From Gammaproteobacteria bacterium CG_4_10_14_0_2_um_filter_38_22 (GTDB lineage Bacteria; Pseudomonadota; Gammaproteobacteria; Coxiellales; Coxiellaceae), in contig PFPT01000068.1 in assembly GCA_002793195.1 (NCBI GenBank), forward strand, positions 19,189 to 83,188: a DNA stretch of 64,000 nt, in the 5' to 3' direction. The translations under genes and the position numbers were made by a program. Below the pieces are notes generated by a model, which was not told where the DNA came from, searched no databases, and was given only the letters and a program-made list of their open reading frames with translations. This document shows positions 38,724 through 47,309 of this stretch, in pieces (the first letter of the stretch is position 1; every line of letters begins with the position of its first letter).

Positions 38724-40181
38724 AAAAGCAACGTAACGATCAGGACGAATAATAAATCGTACTGAATCAACAATTGAAAAGGCACGATGCAAAATAAAAT
38801 CAGTATCATCAATTGTCTTTGCATGCATTGCTGGCATATCAAATTCACAGGAATCTAAATAACCGATTTGCACAATTGGTTTTTTTTGCTGGCCTGAAAA
38901 AGACAACACAATCATCCGACCACGCTCGAGCAAATCAAACAAAAAATGATTATACAATGGCAACCAAGGATCTGGTGATTGAAAACCAACAAGCGATCGC
39001 TCTTGAAGCAATGAACTTGTACGATAGTTCAAATCTTTTTGCATTAATCTAGCCACTTCTTTTTGCTGCGCTGCTTCATGCGTTAATGATTGCGACAACA
39101 TAAATTCACGCAAACTTTTTGAATGCGCTTGCTTCATCGTATAGACGGTTTCCAAAATATTTGAAAAGCTGATAAGTTTACGCGATACCCAACTTCGCTC
39201 TGATTGATAGGATTGCAATAAATCCACTGATGCTTTTTTCTGCACGATCAATAATAATTTCCACGCCAAATTTTCTGCATCTTGAATACCGGCGTTCATA
39301 CCCAATCCTGTTAATGGGCTGACAATCTGCGCAGCATCACCCATGAGTATCACTCGATTGATGACACGTTCTTTTACACCCCGCGAATGCGTTCGATAAT
39401 AAGACAACCATTTTAAATCACGCAGCTTACCTGAATAACCACAGCGATCCTGAAATAATTTTTTTAATTCATCAAAGTGGGGTTTAGCTAAATGATTGGG
39501 TGCGATAATATTGCCACCGATTTGCATGTAATGGTCTGGCAACGGATACACAGATAGAAAACCAAAGTCGCCAAAAAATAATCGTGCTTTATCGTAAGAC
39601 AAATCAGCATCTAATTTGACATTACCCAACAGAAAATGACTGGGGTAAGTTTCGCCTTTAAAATCCAATTGAGAGAATTTACGAACAAGGCTAGTAGCAC
39701 CATCTGCGCCAATTAAAAATTCAGCCTGTATTGTCACTGCTGTATTTTCAACCATAACAGTTGCCGTTACTGCTTTTTCATTTTGAACAAACTCATGCAG
39801 CGCATGTCGCCACAACACATTTATTCTTTGTGAAGCGAGTTTCTCATATAATACTTTTTCTGTATTAGGCTGACCCAGATGCAAATTAAAAGGAAATCGC
39901 GTTTGAATACGCTGATAATCCAGTGAGACTGCTAACGCATTATTACGATACACCTCAAATGCTTGGACCACTTGTCCCAATTGCATTGCTTGATCCATCA
40001 AACCCAAATCTGAAAAAATTTCGAGTGATCGCGATGACAACATACAAGCTTTAATATCCGATGAAATGCCTGATTTTTTATCGATGATGATAAATGGCAC
40101 TTGAAATTGCGCCAATAAACACGCCAACGTCAAACCAGCAGGACCTGCACCAACGATCAAAATTTGTGTATCATATTTCAT
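38703..40181 (-). CDS. FAD-dependent aromatic-type monooxygenase
   Basis: Class A flavin monooxygenase, 492 residues, of the phenol hydroxylase-like/PheA-TfdB branch. The dinucleotide fold is 'ILIVGAGPAGLTLACLLAQ' (7-25), the DG motif is 'LIGADGATSLVRK' and the GD motif is 'VILMGDAAQIVSPLTGLGMNAGIQDAENLAWKL'. A C-terminal thioredoxin-like part is likely from about 400. Family members hydroxylate aromatic rings using NAD(P)H and oxygen. No catabolic neighbours are present, so the substrate is unknown; a role in ubiquinone or secondary metabolism is possible but not indicated. Confidence 0.85.
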   Translation of the reverse strand: MKYDTQILIVGAGPAGLTLACLLAQFQVPFIIIDKKSGISSDIKACMLSSRSLEIFSDLGLMDQAMQLGQVVQAFEVYRNNALAVSLDYQRIQTRFPFNLHLGQPNTEKVLYEKLASQRINVLWRHALHEFVQNEKAVTATVMVENTAVTIQAEFLIGADGATSLVRKFSQLDFKGETYPSHFLLGNVKLDADLSYDKARLFFGDFGFLSVYPLPDHYMQIGGNIIAPNHLAKPHFDELKKLFQDRCGYSGKLRDLKWLSYYRTHSRGVKERVINRVILMGDAAQIVSPLTGLGMNAGIQDAENLAWKLLLIVQKKASVDLLQSYQSERSWVSRKLISFSNILETVYTMKQAHSKSLREFMLSQSLTHEAAQQKEVARLMQKDLNYRTSSLLQERSLVGFQSPDPWLPLYNHFLFDLLERGRMIVLSFSGQQKKPIVQIGYLDSCEFDMPAMHAKTIDDTDFILHRAFSIVDSVRFIIRPDRYVAFSDQKSH

Positions 40182-40209
40182 AATTCAATTCTAACATGGG
40201 GAAAAAAAG

Positions 40210-40551
40210 ATGGATTGCCTTTTTTGTAAAATTGCTGCTGGCACACTCAAAACTGATTTTGTTTATCATGATGAGCAAGTGGTTGCCTTTAACGATATCG
40301 CACCACAGGCACCACATCATATTTTAATTATTCCTAAAAAACACATTGCCACCATTAATGATATTGCTGAAAAAGACAATGCGTTAATTGGCCACATGAT
40401 GCAAACCGCCAAAAAAATTGCGGTGGAATTAAAAATACAAGACGCGGGTTATCGCGTGATCATGAATTGCAATCAAAATGGCGGACAAGCTGTTTATCAT
40501 ATTCATTTTCATTTATTAGGTGGCAGACAAATGAGTTGGCCGCCCGGTTAA
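40210..40551 (+). CDS. HIT-family hydrolase, HinT-like
   Basis: 113-residue nucleoside phosphoramidase-like protein. 'CLFCKIAAGTLKTDFVYHDEQVVAFNDIAPQAPHHILIIPKKH' and the triad 'QAVYHIHFHLLGGRQMSWPPG' (HxHxHxx, near residue 97-102) are classic HinT. It probably cleaves P-N bonds such as AMP-lysine and clears stray adenylates. Full length; divergent from the monooxygenase gene by 28 bp. Confidence 0.94.
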   Translation: MDCLFCKIAAGTLKTDFVYHDEQVVAFNDIAPQAPHHILIIPKKHIATINDIAEKDNALIGHMMQTAKKIAVELKIQDAGYRVIMNCNQNGGQAVYHIHFHLLGGRQMSWPPG

Positions 40552-40590
40552 TTCTCGTTATACTGCGTTCTTTTTAACCATGAGAATGCC

Positions 40591-41193
40591 ATGCTAGAAA
40601 CTGACATTTGCGCTGAAAAGGCGATTAATAAAACAGCATCACCCGATGACATCATGGAAGCGCAGCTTGCACACCTCATTCGTGAATTGGGCGATGACCC
40701 CACGCGCGAAGGTATGGCAAAAACACCCAAACGCGCGCGTCAAGCATTGCAATTTTTAACGAAAGGATACCGTGAAAATTTAACTGACATAATCAATGGC
40801 GCCATTTTTCAAAGCGCCATGGATGAAATGGTGATTGTCAAAGATATCGAGCTATATTCTTTATGCGAGCATCACTTACTGCCTTTTATTGGTAAATGTC
40901 ATGTTGCTTATTTACCCAATGGCAAAGTACTGGGGTTATCCAAAATAGCGCGTATCATTGATCATTTTGCAAGACGCTTTCAAATTCAAGAAAACCTCAC
41001 ACGTGAAATTGCGCATTGTATTCAAACAGTCACTGAAGCCAATGGCGTTGGCGTTATCATTGAAGCCAAACACATGTGCATGATGATGCGTGGCGTTGAA
41101 AAACAAAACTCCAATATGATCACATCCATGATGCTCGGTTGTTTTCGAAATGATGACCGCACCCGAACGGAATTTTTAAGCTTGGTTAGGTGA
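40591..41193 (+). CDS. folE: GTP cyclohydrolase I
   Basis: Makes dihydroneopterin triphosphate from GTP, first step to folate. Zinc and active-site motifs are visible: '[36 protein letters not shown]' (Cys, His-His) and '[32 protein letters not shown]' (second Cys). The length is 200 residues. It lies 39 bp after hinT on the same strand and complements pabB, found separately at 8212. Confidence 0.97.
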   Translation: MLETDICAEKAINKTASPDDIMEAQLAHLIRELGDDPTREGMAKTPKRARQALQFLTKGYRENLTDIINGAIFQSAMDEMVIVKDIELYSLCEHHLLPFIGKCHVAYLPNGKVLGLSKIARIIDHFARRFQIQENLTREIAHCIQTVTEANGVGVIIEAKHMCMMMRGVEKQNSNMITSMMLGCFRNDDRTRTEFLSLVR

Positions 41194-41228
41194 CTTTAAA
41201 ATCGTTATTGACAGATAACGCTTTCTGA

Positions 41229-41257
41229 TTGAAATTAAAAAAAACGTTCGTTATACT
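41229..41257 (+). promoter_or_regulatory. Sigma-70 promoter of tRNA-Leu
   Basis: TTGAAA (41229-41234), an exact 17-bp spacer, then TATACT (41252-41257). Start expected near 41264, eight bases before the mature tRNA. This is the best sigma-70 match in the window. Confidence 0.8.
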
Positions 41258-41271
41258 GCATTCACTTTCTA

Positions 41272-41355
41272 GCCGAGGTGGCGGAATTGGTAGACGCGCC
41301 GGACTCAAAATCCGGTGATGGTGACATTGTGAGGGTTCGAGTCCCTCCCTCGGTA
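41272..41355 (+). tRNA. tRNA-Leu (CAA)
   Basis: 84-nt class II tRNA. The acceptor stem is gccgagg / cctcggt with a G-U first pair and discriminator A. The D-arm is followed by anticodon stem ccgga/tccgg with loop ctcaaaa (anticodon CAA, reads UUG). A long variable arm follows, then T-arm gaggg-ttcgagt-ccctc. The 3' CCA is not encoded, as is common outside enterobacteria. Confidence 0.96.
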
Positions 41356-41428
41356 AAAAATTCACTTAATTTTAGTCATAAAACCGACTTAAAAGTGCAC
41401 TCAACCTTAAGCTTATTTTAATTTTTCT

Positions 41429-41447
41429 CCTTAAGAGTTTCTTAAGG
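41429..41447. other. Hairpin between tRNA-Leu and the 65-residue gene
   Basis: Perfect ccttaag-agttt-cttaagg followed by attttg. It could end the tRNA transcript, though the T-run is short, or sit in the promoter region of the following small gene. Confidence 0.45.
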
Positions 41448-41510
41448 ATTTTGATGTAATTTAAAAATATCGGTTCACCTATTAATTAACAAAATAAGGA
41501 GCTCAATCTC

Positions 41511-41708
41511 ATGGCAAAACCCCAAGAAAAAGCAACAGAAATGCAACAACAAGAAGCAGATAAAACAAACAATGCCTCAAAAAAAGCCAATTCATCTGTT
41601 GGACTTTTTGCTAAGGTAAAAAGAATCAAAAAGGGAGAAAATCTGGAAGGAGCAGCTGAGTTTGCTCTTAACGTTCTTTTAAACCCAGGTAAAAGTTGTT
41701 CCAGATAA
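41511..41708 (+). CDS. 65-residue orphan protein
   Basis: Not recognised. It has AAGGAG 9 nt before the ATG and is followed about 70 bp later by a strong terminator, so expression is likely. The sequence is hydrophilic: Gln/Glu/Lys-rich for residues 1-30, a basic segment 'LFAKVKRIKKGENLEGAAEFALNVLL' that may form an amphipathic helix, and an end GKSCSR. There is no signal peptide. Confidence 0.6.
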   Translation: MAKPQEKATEMQQQEADKTNNASKKANSSVGLFAKVKRIKKGENLEGAAEFALNVLLNPGKSCSR

Positions 41709-41781
41709 AAGTTTTTAAGTTAACAGTAGCATTAAATTACTATTAAAAAAATAAATTCTATTTTTATAGCTCTTCCAAAAT

Positions 41782-41803
41782 CCCCGCCTCGCGGGGTTAT
41801 TTT
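41782..41803 (+). terminator. Intrinsic terminator after the 65-residue gene
   Basis: ccccgc-ctc-gcgggg stem followed by ttatttt. On the other strand it is followed by attttgg, so weak bidirectional action is possible. It directly abuts the large palindrome. Confidence 0.85.
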
Positions 41804-41986
41804 AACTTAGATTCAGCAGTCAAACCCGTAGCAAGAGCGTTTAAGCTATAGAAGATGCATTGGATTTTTGAAAAATTTTTTTGAAATCGTATTCACCCAT
41901 ACGGTGAAAAAAATGTTCAAAAATCCAGTGCAGATTCAGACGATTAAGCACTCGCAATAGAGTTTGACTGCCGAATCTAGGTTTAA
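41801..41986. repeat. 186-bp near-palindrome ending on the dnaE stop codon
   Basis: The outer 25 bases of each end are inverted copies at about 22 of 25 positions (tttaacttagattcagcagt... against the complement of the right end). Further matching runs toward the centre include ggatttttgaa (41861 onward) against ttcaaaaatcc (41916 onward), and a long T-run against an A-run. The centre is a small stem cgtat-tcaccc-atacg (888-903 in the 41,000s). There is no open frame of note. The right arm includes the dnaE TAA. It could be a MITE-like element, a structured RNA or an unusual dnaE 3' terminator. Confidence 0.8.
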
Positions 41987-44900
41987 TAGCCTACTTTCAC
42001 AAATGCCTCGCCACACAACTGCTTTAATTGTGCGAGCAGCGCATTTTTAGGATGCACAGACAAATTTTTACCTAACTCAATTTTTACTTTTGCATCATTC
42101 GACTGATAAAAAACTTGCACAGGACAATGCCCGCCTTGAAAAGGTTGCATAATGGGTGGTAAATCAGCAACAAGTTTTTCAACGTGCGCTTCCGACTCCA
42201 CAAAAATCACCAAACGCTTTGCTAACTGTGCGCGTTTCACATCAAGTAACTCAATGGACTCAGCCAGCATACGTATATTCTGATTAAAACTGTCTTCTTC
42301 TACTTTACCATGCACAATATACACTTGATTTTTTTCAAGATAGGGCAACACTTCATCGCACAGCTTACTAAACAAGGTCACTTCAACCACACCCTTTCTA
42401 TCTTCAAGCGTCAAAATGGCCATACGCTTGCCTTGCTTGGTAATAATTTTTTTAATAGCAATAAGCAATCCCGCAATACAAACTGATTTTCCCATTTGTT
42501 TTGACAACGCATCAATTGCGCAAGTGGTTAATCGCGTGATTTCATTTTCATAAATTTTAATGGGGTGACCACTTAAATACAGGCCCAATACATTTTTTTC
42601 AGCACTTAATTTTTCAAGGGTGTCTTCATGCGAAACAATCACATAATCAGGCGCAATATATTTTTTTTCCTCGTCTGACAAAGAACCAAATAAATCTGTT
42701 TGACCCACCGATTGCATTTTATTTTTTTGTTCTGCATTTTTAATGGCTTTATCAATCGAGGCAATTAAAGTAGCACGATTCACACCCAAAAAATCCATCG
42801 CACCCGCATAAATTAATGGCTCAATCGTACGACGAGAAACGGTATGTAAATTCAATCGTTCACAAAAATCAAATAAATCTCGATAATTTCCATTCTTTTC
42901 ACGCTCTTCGGCAATATGTTTTGCAGCAGCTTCGCCCACCCCTTTAATCGCGCCTAATCCATAAGTGATTTCATTTTTTTCATTCACACGAAACGAGAAA
43001 AAATCCTCATTAATGTTGGGCGGTAATACTTTTAACGCCATCGACTGACATTCATGATAAAAGGAAACCACTTTGTCTGTGTTATCCATATCAGATGACA
43101 AAACAGCAGCCATAAACTCAGCAGGATAATGCGCTTTCAAATAAGCCGTTTGATAGGCCAGCAAAGCATAAGCCGCGGAGTGCGATTTATTAAAACCATA
43201 TCCGGCAAATTTCTCGATAACATCAAAAATATGTGCCGACACTGTTTCATCTACACCACGATTTTTAGCACCTGAAATAAATGTCTTGCGCAGCTTGGCC
43301 ATTTCCTCTGGTTTTTTCTTACCCATGGCACGACGTAATAAATCAGCGCTACCCAATGAATAACCCGATAAGACCTGTGCGATTTGCATCACTTGTTCTT
43401 GATATAAAATCACGCCATAAGTGGGTTTTAAAATGGGTTCAATATCAGGATGAAAATAATGTACTTTTTCACGACCATGTTTGCGATTAATAAAATCATC
43501 GACCATGCCAGATTGCAATGGACCCGGCCGAAATAACGCAACGAGCGCTGTGATTTCATCAAAACAATCTGGCTGTAGTCGACGTACCAAATCTTTCATG
43601 CCACGTGATTCTAGTTGAAATACTGCTGTGGTTGCGCATGACTTCAAAAGAGAAAATGTTTTTTCGTCATCTAATGGAATTTTTTCGATGTCTAAAATCC
43701 CTCGCGAACGTCGTTCGCCAGCCTCTTTTTCAAAGCTCGATGAGTGTGGCGAATCAGGGGGGAGTTGATTAATCGCATCGACTGCCCACTGAATAATGGT
43801 CAGCGTGCGTAAACCCAAAAAGTCAAACTTCACCAAACCCACTGCTTCAACATCATCTTTATCAAACTGGGTAACAACATGGGTTGATCCCGATTCACAA
43901 TACAGCGGTGCAAAATCAGTTAACTTGGTTGGTGCAATAATCACACCGCCGGCATGCTTACCTGCATTGCGCGCCAAACCTTCTAGTTTTTTTGCCAAAT
44001 CAATTAACGTTTTGACTTCAACATCGATGTTATACAATTTGGCTAACTCGACTTCTTGCTGCAATGCTTTTTCTAATGTGATGCCAATTTCAAATGGAAT
44101 GAGTTTTGCAATTTTATCAACAAATCCATAAGGAAAACCCAGCACACGACCCACATCACGCACCACCGCTTTGGCTGCCATCGTGCCATACGTAATAATT
44201 TGTGATACCGAATCACGTCCATATTTTTCTGCAACATAATCAATCACGCGGTCGCGATTATCCATACAAAAATCAATATCAAAGTCAGGCATGGAAACCC
44301 GCTCAGGATTTAAAAAACGCTCAAACAATAGTTCATGCTTAATGGGGTCTAACCCTGTAATGCCTAACGCGTACGCCACCAATGAACCCGCACCCGATCC
44401 ACGTCCCGGGCCTACTGGAATATTATTTTCTTTTGCCCATCGAATAAAATCCGCCACAATTAAAAAGTAACCTGCAAATCCCATTTTTTGAATCACATCC
44501 AATTCAAAGCGTAGCCGATCAAGATAATGACCCGGCATTTGAGATTCAGTATTTGGAAAATGTTTTTGCAATCCACTCATGCATTTTTTTTCAAAATAGG
44601 TTTTTAAATGGGTGCCGGCGGGCAGCGGGTATTGCGGCAAAAACACTTCACCCAATTTTAATTCAACGGTGCATCGCTTCGCGATTTCAACTGTATTTTG
44701 TAAGCTTTCAGGGATATCAGAAAATAAATCCTGCATTTCGGCAGCAGTTTTAAAATATTGTTGATTGCTGTAATTTTTAGGCCGTTTGGGATCATTTAAT
44801 ACACGACTAGACTGAATGCACACGCGCGCTTCATGCGCTTCAAAATCAGTTTGATGTATAAAACGCACATCATTAGTTGCAACCACAGGCGCACCAAACT

Positions 44901-45459
44901 GCTCTGCTAGCACTACAGCCGATTCAATATAGGCAGCCTCATCGCGACGTTGAGTACGCTGCAATTCCAAATAAAAATCATGAGGAAAATAATGCATCCA
45001 GTTTTTTAAACGTTGCTTTGCTAAAGATTGATCATTAACTAAAATGGCCTTGCCAATATCACCATGACGCCCACCCGATAAAATAATGAGCCCATCACGA
45101 TATTGAATTAAATCATCCCACTGCGTGGTGGGAATTCCATTAACCTGACCCTGCAAATATGCTTTTGAAATCAGTTCACGTAAATGATCATAGCCTGTTT
45201 TATTTTTACAAAGCGCTGTGAATAAAAAAAATTCTTTATCCCCTTTTAAAATAAGATCAGCACCCACAATGGGTTTAATTCCCGAGTCCATCGCTTTTTT
45301 AAAAAACTTAACCAAACCAAATAAATTAACGCGATCTGTCATCGCCACTGCAGGCATTTTATTTTCAACCGTTTGCTTTATCAGCGAGTCGATATCCATA
45401 ATACTGTCGATTAATGAATAGGCGGAATGCGTTTTTAAGTGAATAAAATTTTGCGTCAT
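41983..45459 (-). CDS. dnaE: DNA polymerase III alpha subunit
   Basis: Replicative polymerase, 1158 residues. The PHP domain is N-terminal ('FIHLKTHSAYSLIDSIM'). The palm includes 'VGPGRGSGAGSLVAYALGITGLDPI' and 'MPDFDIDFCMDNRDRVIDYVAEKYG' (two catalytic Asp, near residue 395) and 'VKFDFLGLRTL' (third Asp). The fingers carry 'SRGMKDLVRRLQPDCF', and 'EKFAGYGFNKSHSAAYALLAYQTAY' is intact. A C-terminal OB fold spans about 985-1070. Residues about 565-586 are an insertion not seen in E. coli. It lies near rnhB in the usual lpx-rnhB-dnaE neighbourhood, with ddl in between. Confidence 0.98.
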   Translation of the reverse strand: MTQNFIHLKTHSAYSLIDSIMDIDSLIKQTVENKMPAVAMTDRVNLFGLVKFFKKAMDSGIKPIVGADLILKGDKEFFLFTALCKNKTGYDHLRELISKAYLQGQVNGIPTTQWDDLIQYRDGLIILSGGRHGDIGKAILVNDQSLAKQRLKNWMHYFPHDFYLELQRTQRRDEAAYIESAVVLAEQFGAPVVATNDVRFIHQTDFEAHEARVCIQSSRVLNDPKRPKNYSNQQYFKTAAEMQDLFSDIPESLQNTVEIAKRCTVELKLGEVFLPQYPLPAGTHLKTYFEKKCMSGLQKHFPNTESQMPGHYLDRLRFELDVIQKMGFAGYFLIVADFIRWAKENNIPVGPGRGSGAGSLVAYALGITGLDPIKHELLFERFLNPERVSMPDFDIDFCMDNRDRVIDYVAEKYGRDSVSQIITYGTMAAKAVVRDVGRVLGFPYGFVDKIAKLIPFEIGITLEKALQQEVELAKLYNIDVEVKTLIDLAKKLEGLARNAGKHAGGVIIAPTKLTDFAPLYCESGSTHVVTQFDKDDVEAVGLVKFDFLGLRTLTIIQWAVDAINQLPPDSPHSSSFEKEAGERRSRGILDIEKIPLDDEKTFSLLKSCATTAVFQLESRGMKDLVRRLQPDCFDEITALVALFRPGPLQSGMVDDFINRKHGREKVHYFHPDIEPILKPTYGVILYQEQVMQIAQVLSGYSLGSADLLRRAMGKKKPEEMAKLRKTFISGAKNRGVDETVSAHIFDVIEKFAGYGFNKSHSAAYALLAYQTAYLKAHYPAEFMAAVLSSDMDNTDKVVSFYHECQSMALKVLPPNINEDFFSFRVNEKNEITYGLGAIKGVGEAAAKHIAEEREKNGNYRDLFDFCERLNLHTVSRRTIEPLIYAGAMDFLGVNRATLIASIDKAIKNAEQKNKMQSVGQTDLFGSLSDEEKKYIAPDYVIVSHEDTLEKLSAEKNVLGLYLSGHPIKIYENEITRLTTCAIDALSKQMGKSVCIAGLLIAIKKIITKQGKRMAILTLEDRKGVVEVTLFSKLCDEVLPYLEKNQVYIVHGKVEEDSFNQNIRMLAESIELLDVKRAQLAKRLVIFVESEAHVEKLVADLPPIMQPFQGGHCPVQVFYQSNDAKVKIELGKNLSVHPKNALLAQLKQLCGEAFVKVGY
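43699..43764 (-). repeat. Palindromic, GC-richer in-frame insertion in dnaE
   Basis: Between the conserved 'WAVDAINQ' and 'LDIEKIPLDD' of DnaE lies a stretch coding PPDSPHSSSFEKEAGERRSRG, about 14 residues longer than E. coli at this point. The DNA is visibly richer in G and C than its surroundings. It holds a perfect gcgaacg-t-cgttcgc palindrome (43704-43718) plus nested ttcgcca/tggcgaa and ccct/aggg inverted pairs. This resembles the palindromic elements known to insert in frame into Rickettsia genes. Confidence 0.65.
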
Positions 45460-45484
45460 TTTATTTTACTCATGGCATTGGTAT

Positions 45485-46555
45485 TCATGCTTGCACCGGC
45501 TGAAAAACGCGAATCAAGGATTTTTTAAACTTAAATCGCTGCATCGCCAGTGCGATTAATTGATCCAGCAAAGCAGCATGACTTAAACCACTGGCTTCCC
45601 AATTTTTTGGGTACATACTGATATTGGTAAAACCAGGAATGGTGTTTACTTCATTAATATAAATTTTTTCTTCCGGTGTTAAAAAGAAATCCACGCGCGC
45701 CATGCCCAAACAACGTAAAACTTGAAATGCTTGTACTGCTAACGCTTGAATTTTTAAAACCAACGCGGGTGATAAATCAGCTGGTGTTTTTACAGTTGCT
45801 GAATCAGCATCAACATATTTTGCATCAAACGAATAAAACTCGGTGTGATTAATAATTTCTCCAGGCAATGATGCTGCTGGTTTTTCATTTCCTAAAACAG
45901 AGCATTCAATTTCTCGACCCACAATTAATTTCTCAACCAATACGTATTCATCATAACGAAACGCATCTTGTATAGCCGCATGAAATGACATTTCATTCAT
46001 CGCTTTTTTAACGCCTACGGACGAACCCAAACTATTTGGTTTTATAAAAACAGCATCACCCAATTGCTTTTTAATATCAGAATAAGCCATTAACGCGTCC
46101 GTTTTTCGAATTAATTTCCAATCGACAACGGGTATTTTTGCATCGCGCAATAACTGTTTTGCAATATCTTTATCCATGGTAATAGCAGATCCCAAACAAT
46201 CTGCTCCAACGTAAGGTATTTGCAACAATTCCAACAAACCCTGCATCGTACCATCTTCACCGTGCGTGCCATGCAGCACCGGAAAAACACAATCAATTGG
46301 TACCGCATTACCTTCAACAAAAAACGGATTTTTTTGCCCAGGAATCAGATGCATTAAATGCGAACGGGCTTCTGAGAAATAGTCAGCGGCATTGTCAAAA
46401 TAATACCACTCGCCATCATGCGTTATTTTTGCAACATGAACATGGTATTGCTTAGCATCTAACTGCTTGATCACATTTTTGGCAGATAATAATGAGATAT
46501 CATGTTCTGTTGATTGACCGCCGCACAAAACAAGTATGGAAAGTGCATTTGACAT
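45485..46555 (-). CDS. ddl: D-alanine--D-alanine ligase
   Basis: ATP-grasp ligase that makes the D-Ala-D-Ala end of peptidoglycan precursors. N-terminal 'LCGGQSTEHDISLLSAKNVIKQL', 'VFPVLHGTHGEDGTMQGLLELLQIPYVG', 'FIKPNSLGSSVGV' and 'YINEVNTIPGFTNISMYP' are the family landmarks. The length of 356 places it with the longer DdlA type. It lies alone between rnhB and dnaE, not in the mur cluster where DdlB usually sits. AGGA precedes the ATG. Confidence 0.96.
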   Translation of the reverse strand: MSNALSILVLCGGQSTEHDISLLSAKNVIKQLDAKQYHVHVAKITHDGEWYYFDNAADYFSEARSHLMHLIPGQKNPFFVEGNAVPIDCVFPVLHGTHGEDGTMQGLLELLQIPYVGADCLGSAITMDKDIAKQLLRDAKIPVVDWKLIRKTDALMAYSDIKKQLGDAVFIKPNSLGSSVGVKKAMNEMSFHAAIQDAFRYDEYVLVEKLIVGREIECSVLGNEKPAASLPGEIINHTEFYSFDAKYVDADSATVKTPADLSPALVLKIQALAVQAFQVLRCLGMARVDFFLTPEEKIYINEVNTIPGFTNISMYPKNWEASGLSHAALLDQLIALAMQRFKFKKSLIRVFQPVQA

Positions 46556-46605
46556 GGTAATTTCCTATTAAAACGACACTCTTGAGCATGTTACCAGTGC
46601 ATGCA

Positions 46606-47199
46606 CTAGGTTGCTAGCATCACTTCTCGCACAGGCGCAAAGGATCGACGATGATGAATCGTTGCTCCTAGTTTTTGCAACGCAATACGATGCGCCTTTG
46701 TTCCATAACCTTTGTGTTTCGCAAAACCATAACCCGGAAATTGCACATCCAATGCTTTCATTAAACGGTCGCGCGTGACTTTTGCCAAAATAGAGGCGGC
46801 TGAAATTGCCGATATTAAAAAATCACCCTGTACAATGAGCTTGGTTGGATAATCGCATTTCGGATCTTGATTACCATCTACCCACACTTCATGTGGCTCA
46901 ATGGCTAATTGCGCAACGGCGCGACGCATCGCTAACAGAGTTGCTTGTAAAATATTCATTTCATCGATTTCACTAACGGATGCTTGCGCTATGCCGTACG
47001 AAATTGCTTTTTCAGTGATTTCAACAAATAATTGCTCCCGCTTTTTTTCAGAGAGTAATTTTGAATCTGTTAATCCATCAATTTGACATAACGGATTTAA
47101 AATCACCGCTGCTGCAACTACAGCACCCGCTAACGGACCACGCCCTGCTTCATCCACACCAGCAATCAATGTGATTTTATGATTCTCAATATGCGCCAT
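46606..47199 (-). CDS. rnhB: Ribonuclease HII
   Basis: Removes ribonucleotides from DNA. '[24 protein letters not shown]' supplies the catalytic Asp-Glu (near 16-17). '[11 protein letters not shown]' and '[15 protein letters not shown]' complete the site, followed by '[14 protein letters not shown]'. The length is 197. In relatives it directly follows lpxB on the same strand; here lpxB points the other way. Confidence 0.97.
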   Translation of the reverse strand: MAHIENHKITLIAGVDEAGRGPLAGAVVAAAVILNPLCQIDGLTDSKLLSEKKREQLFVEITEKAISYGIAQASVSEIDEMNILQATLLAMRRAVAQLAIEPHEVWVDGNQDPKCDYPTKLIVQGDFLISAISAASILAKVTRDRLMKALDVQFPGYGFAKHKGYGTKAHRIALQKLGATIHHRRSFAPVREVMLAT

Positions 47200-47309
47200 G
47201 ATCGTTCCCTACTTTGTACAGACAGCACATCTTAACTGACTGACTCCATTGATCTCATTGTAAAAAAGTGACACACTACGCCGAAATAATAAGTCAAGCA
47301 AATGAATCG

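Noticed and set aside
43796..44131. A 111-codon open frame opposite dnaE, and many similar frames opposite dnaK, bamA, lpxD, hflC and rpsB
   Set aside because: They run antisense through strongly conserved genes, have no ribosome site and give low-complexity products typical of shadow frames.
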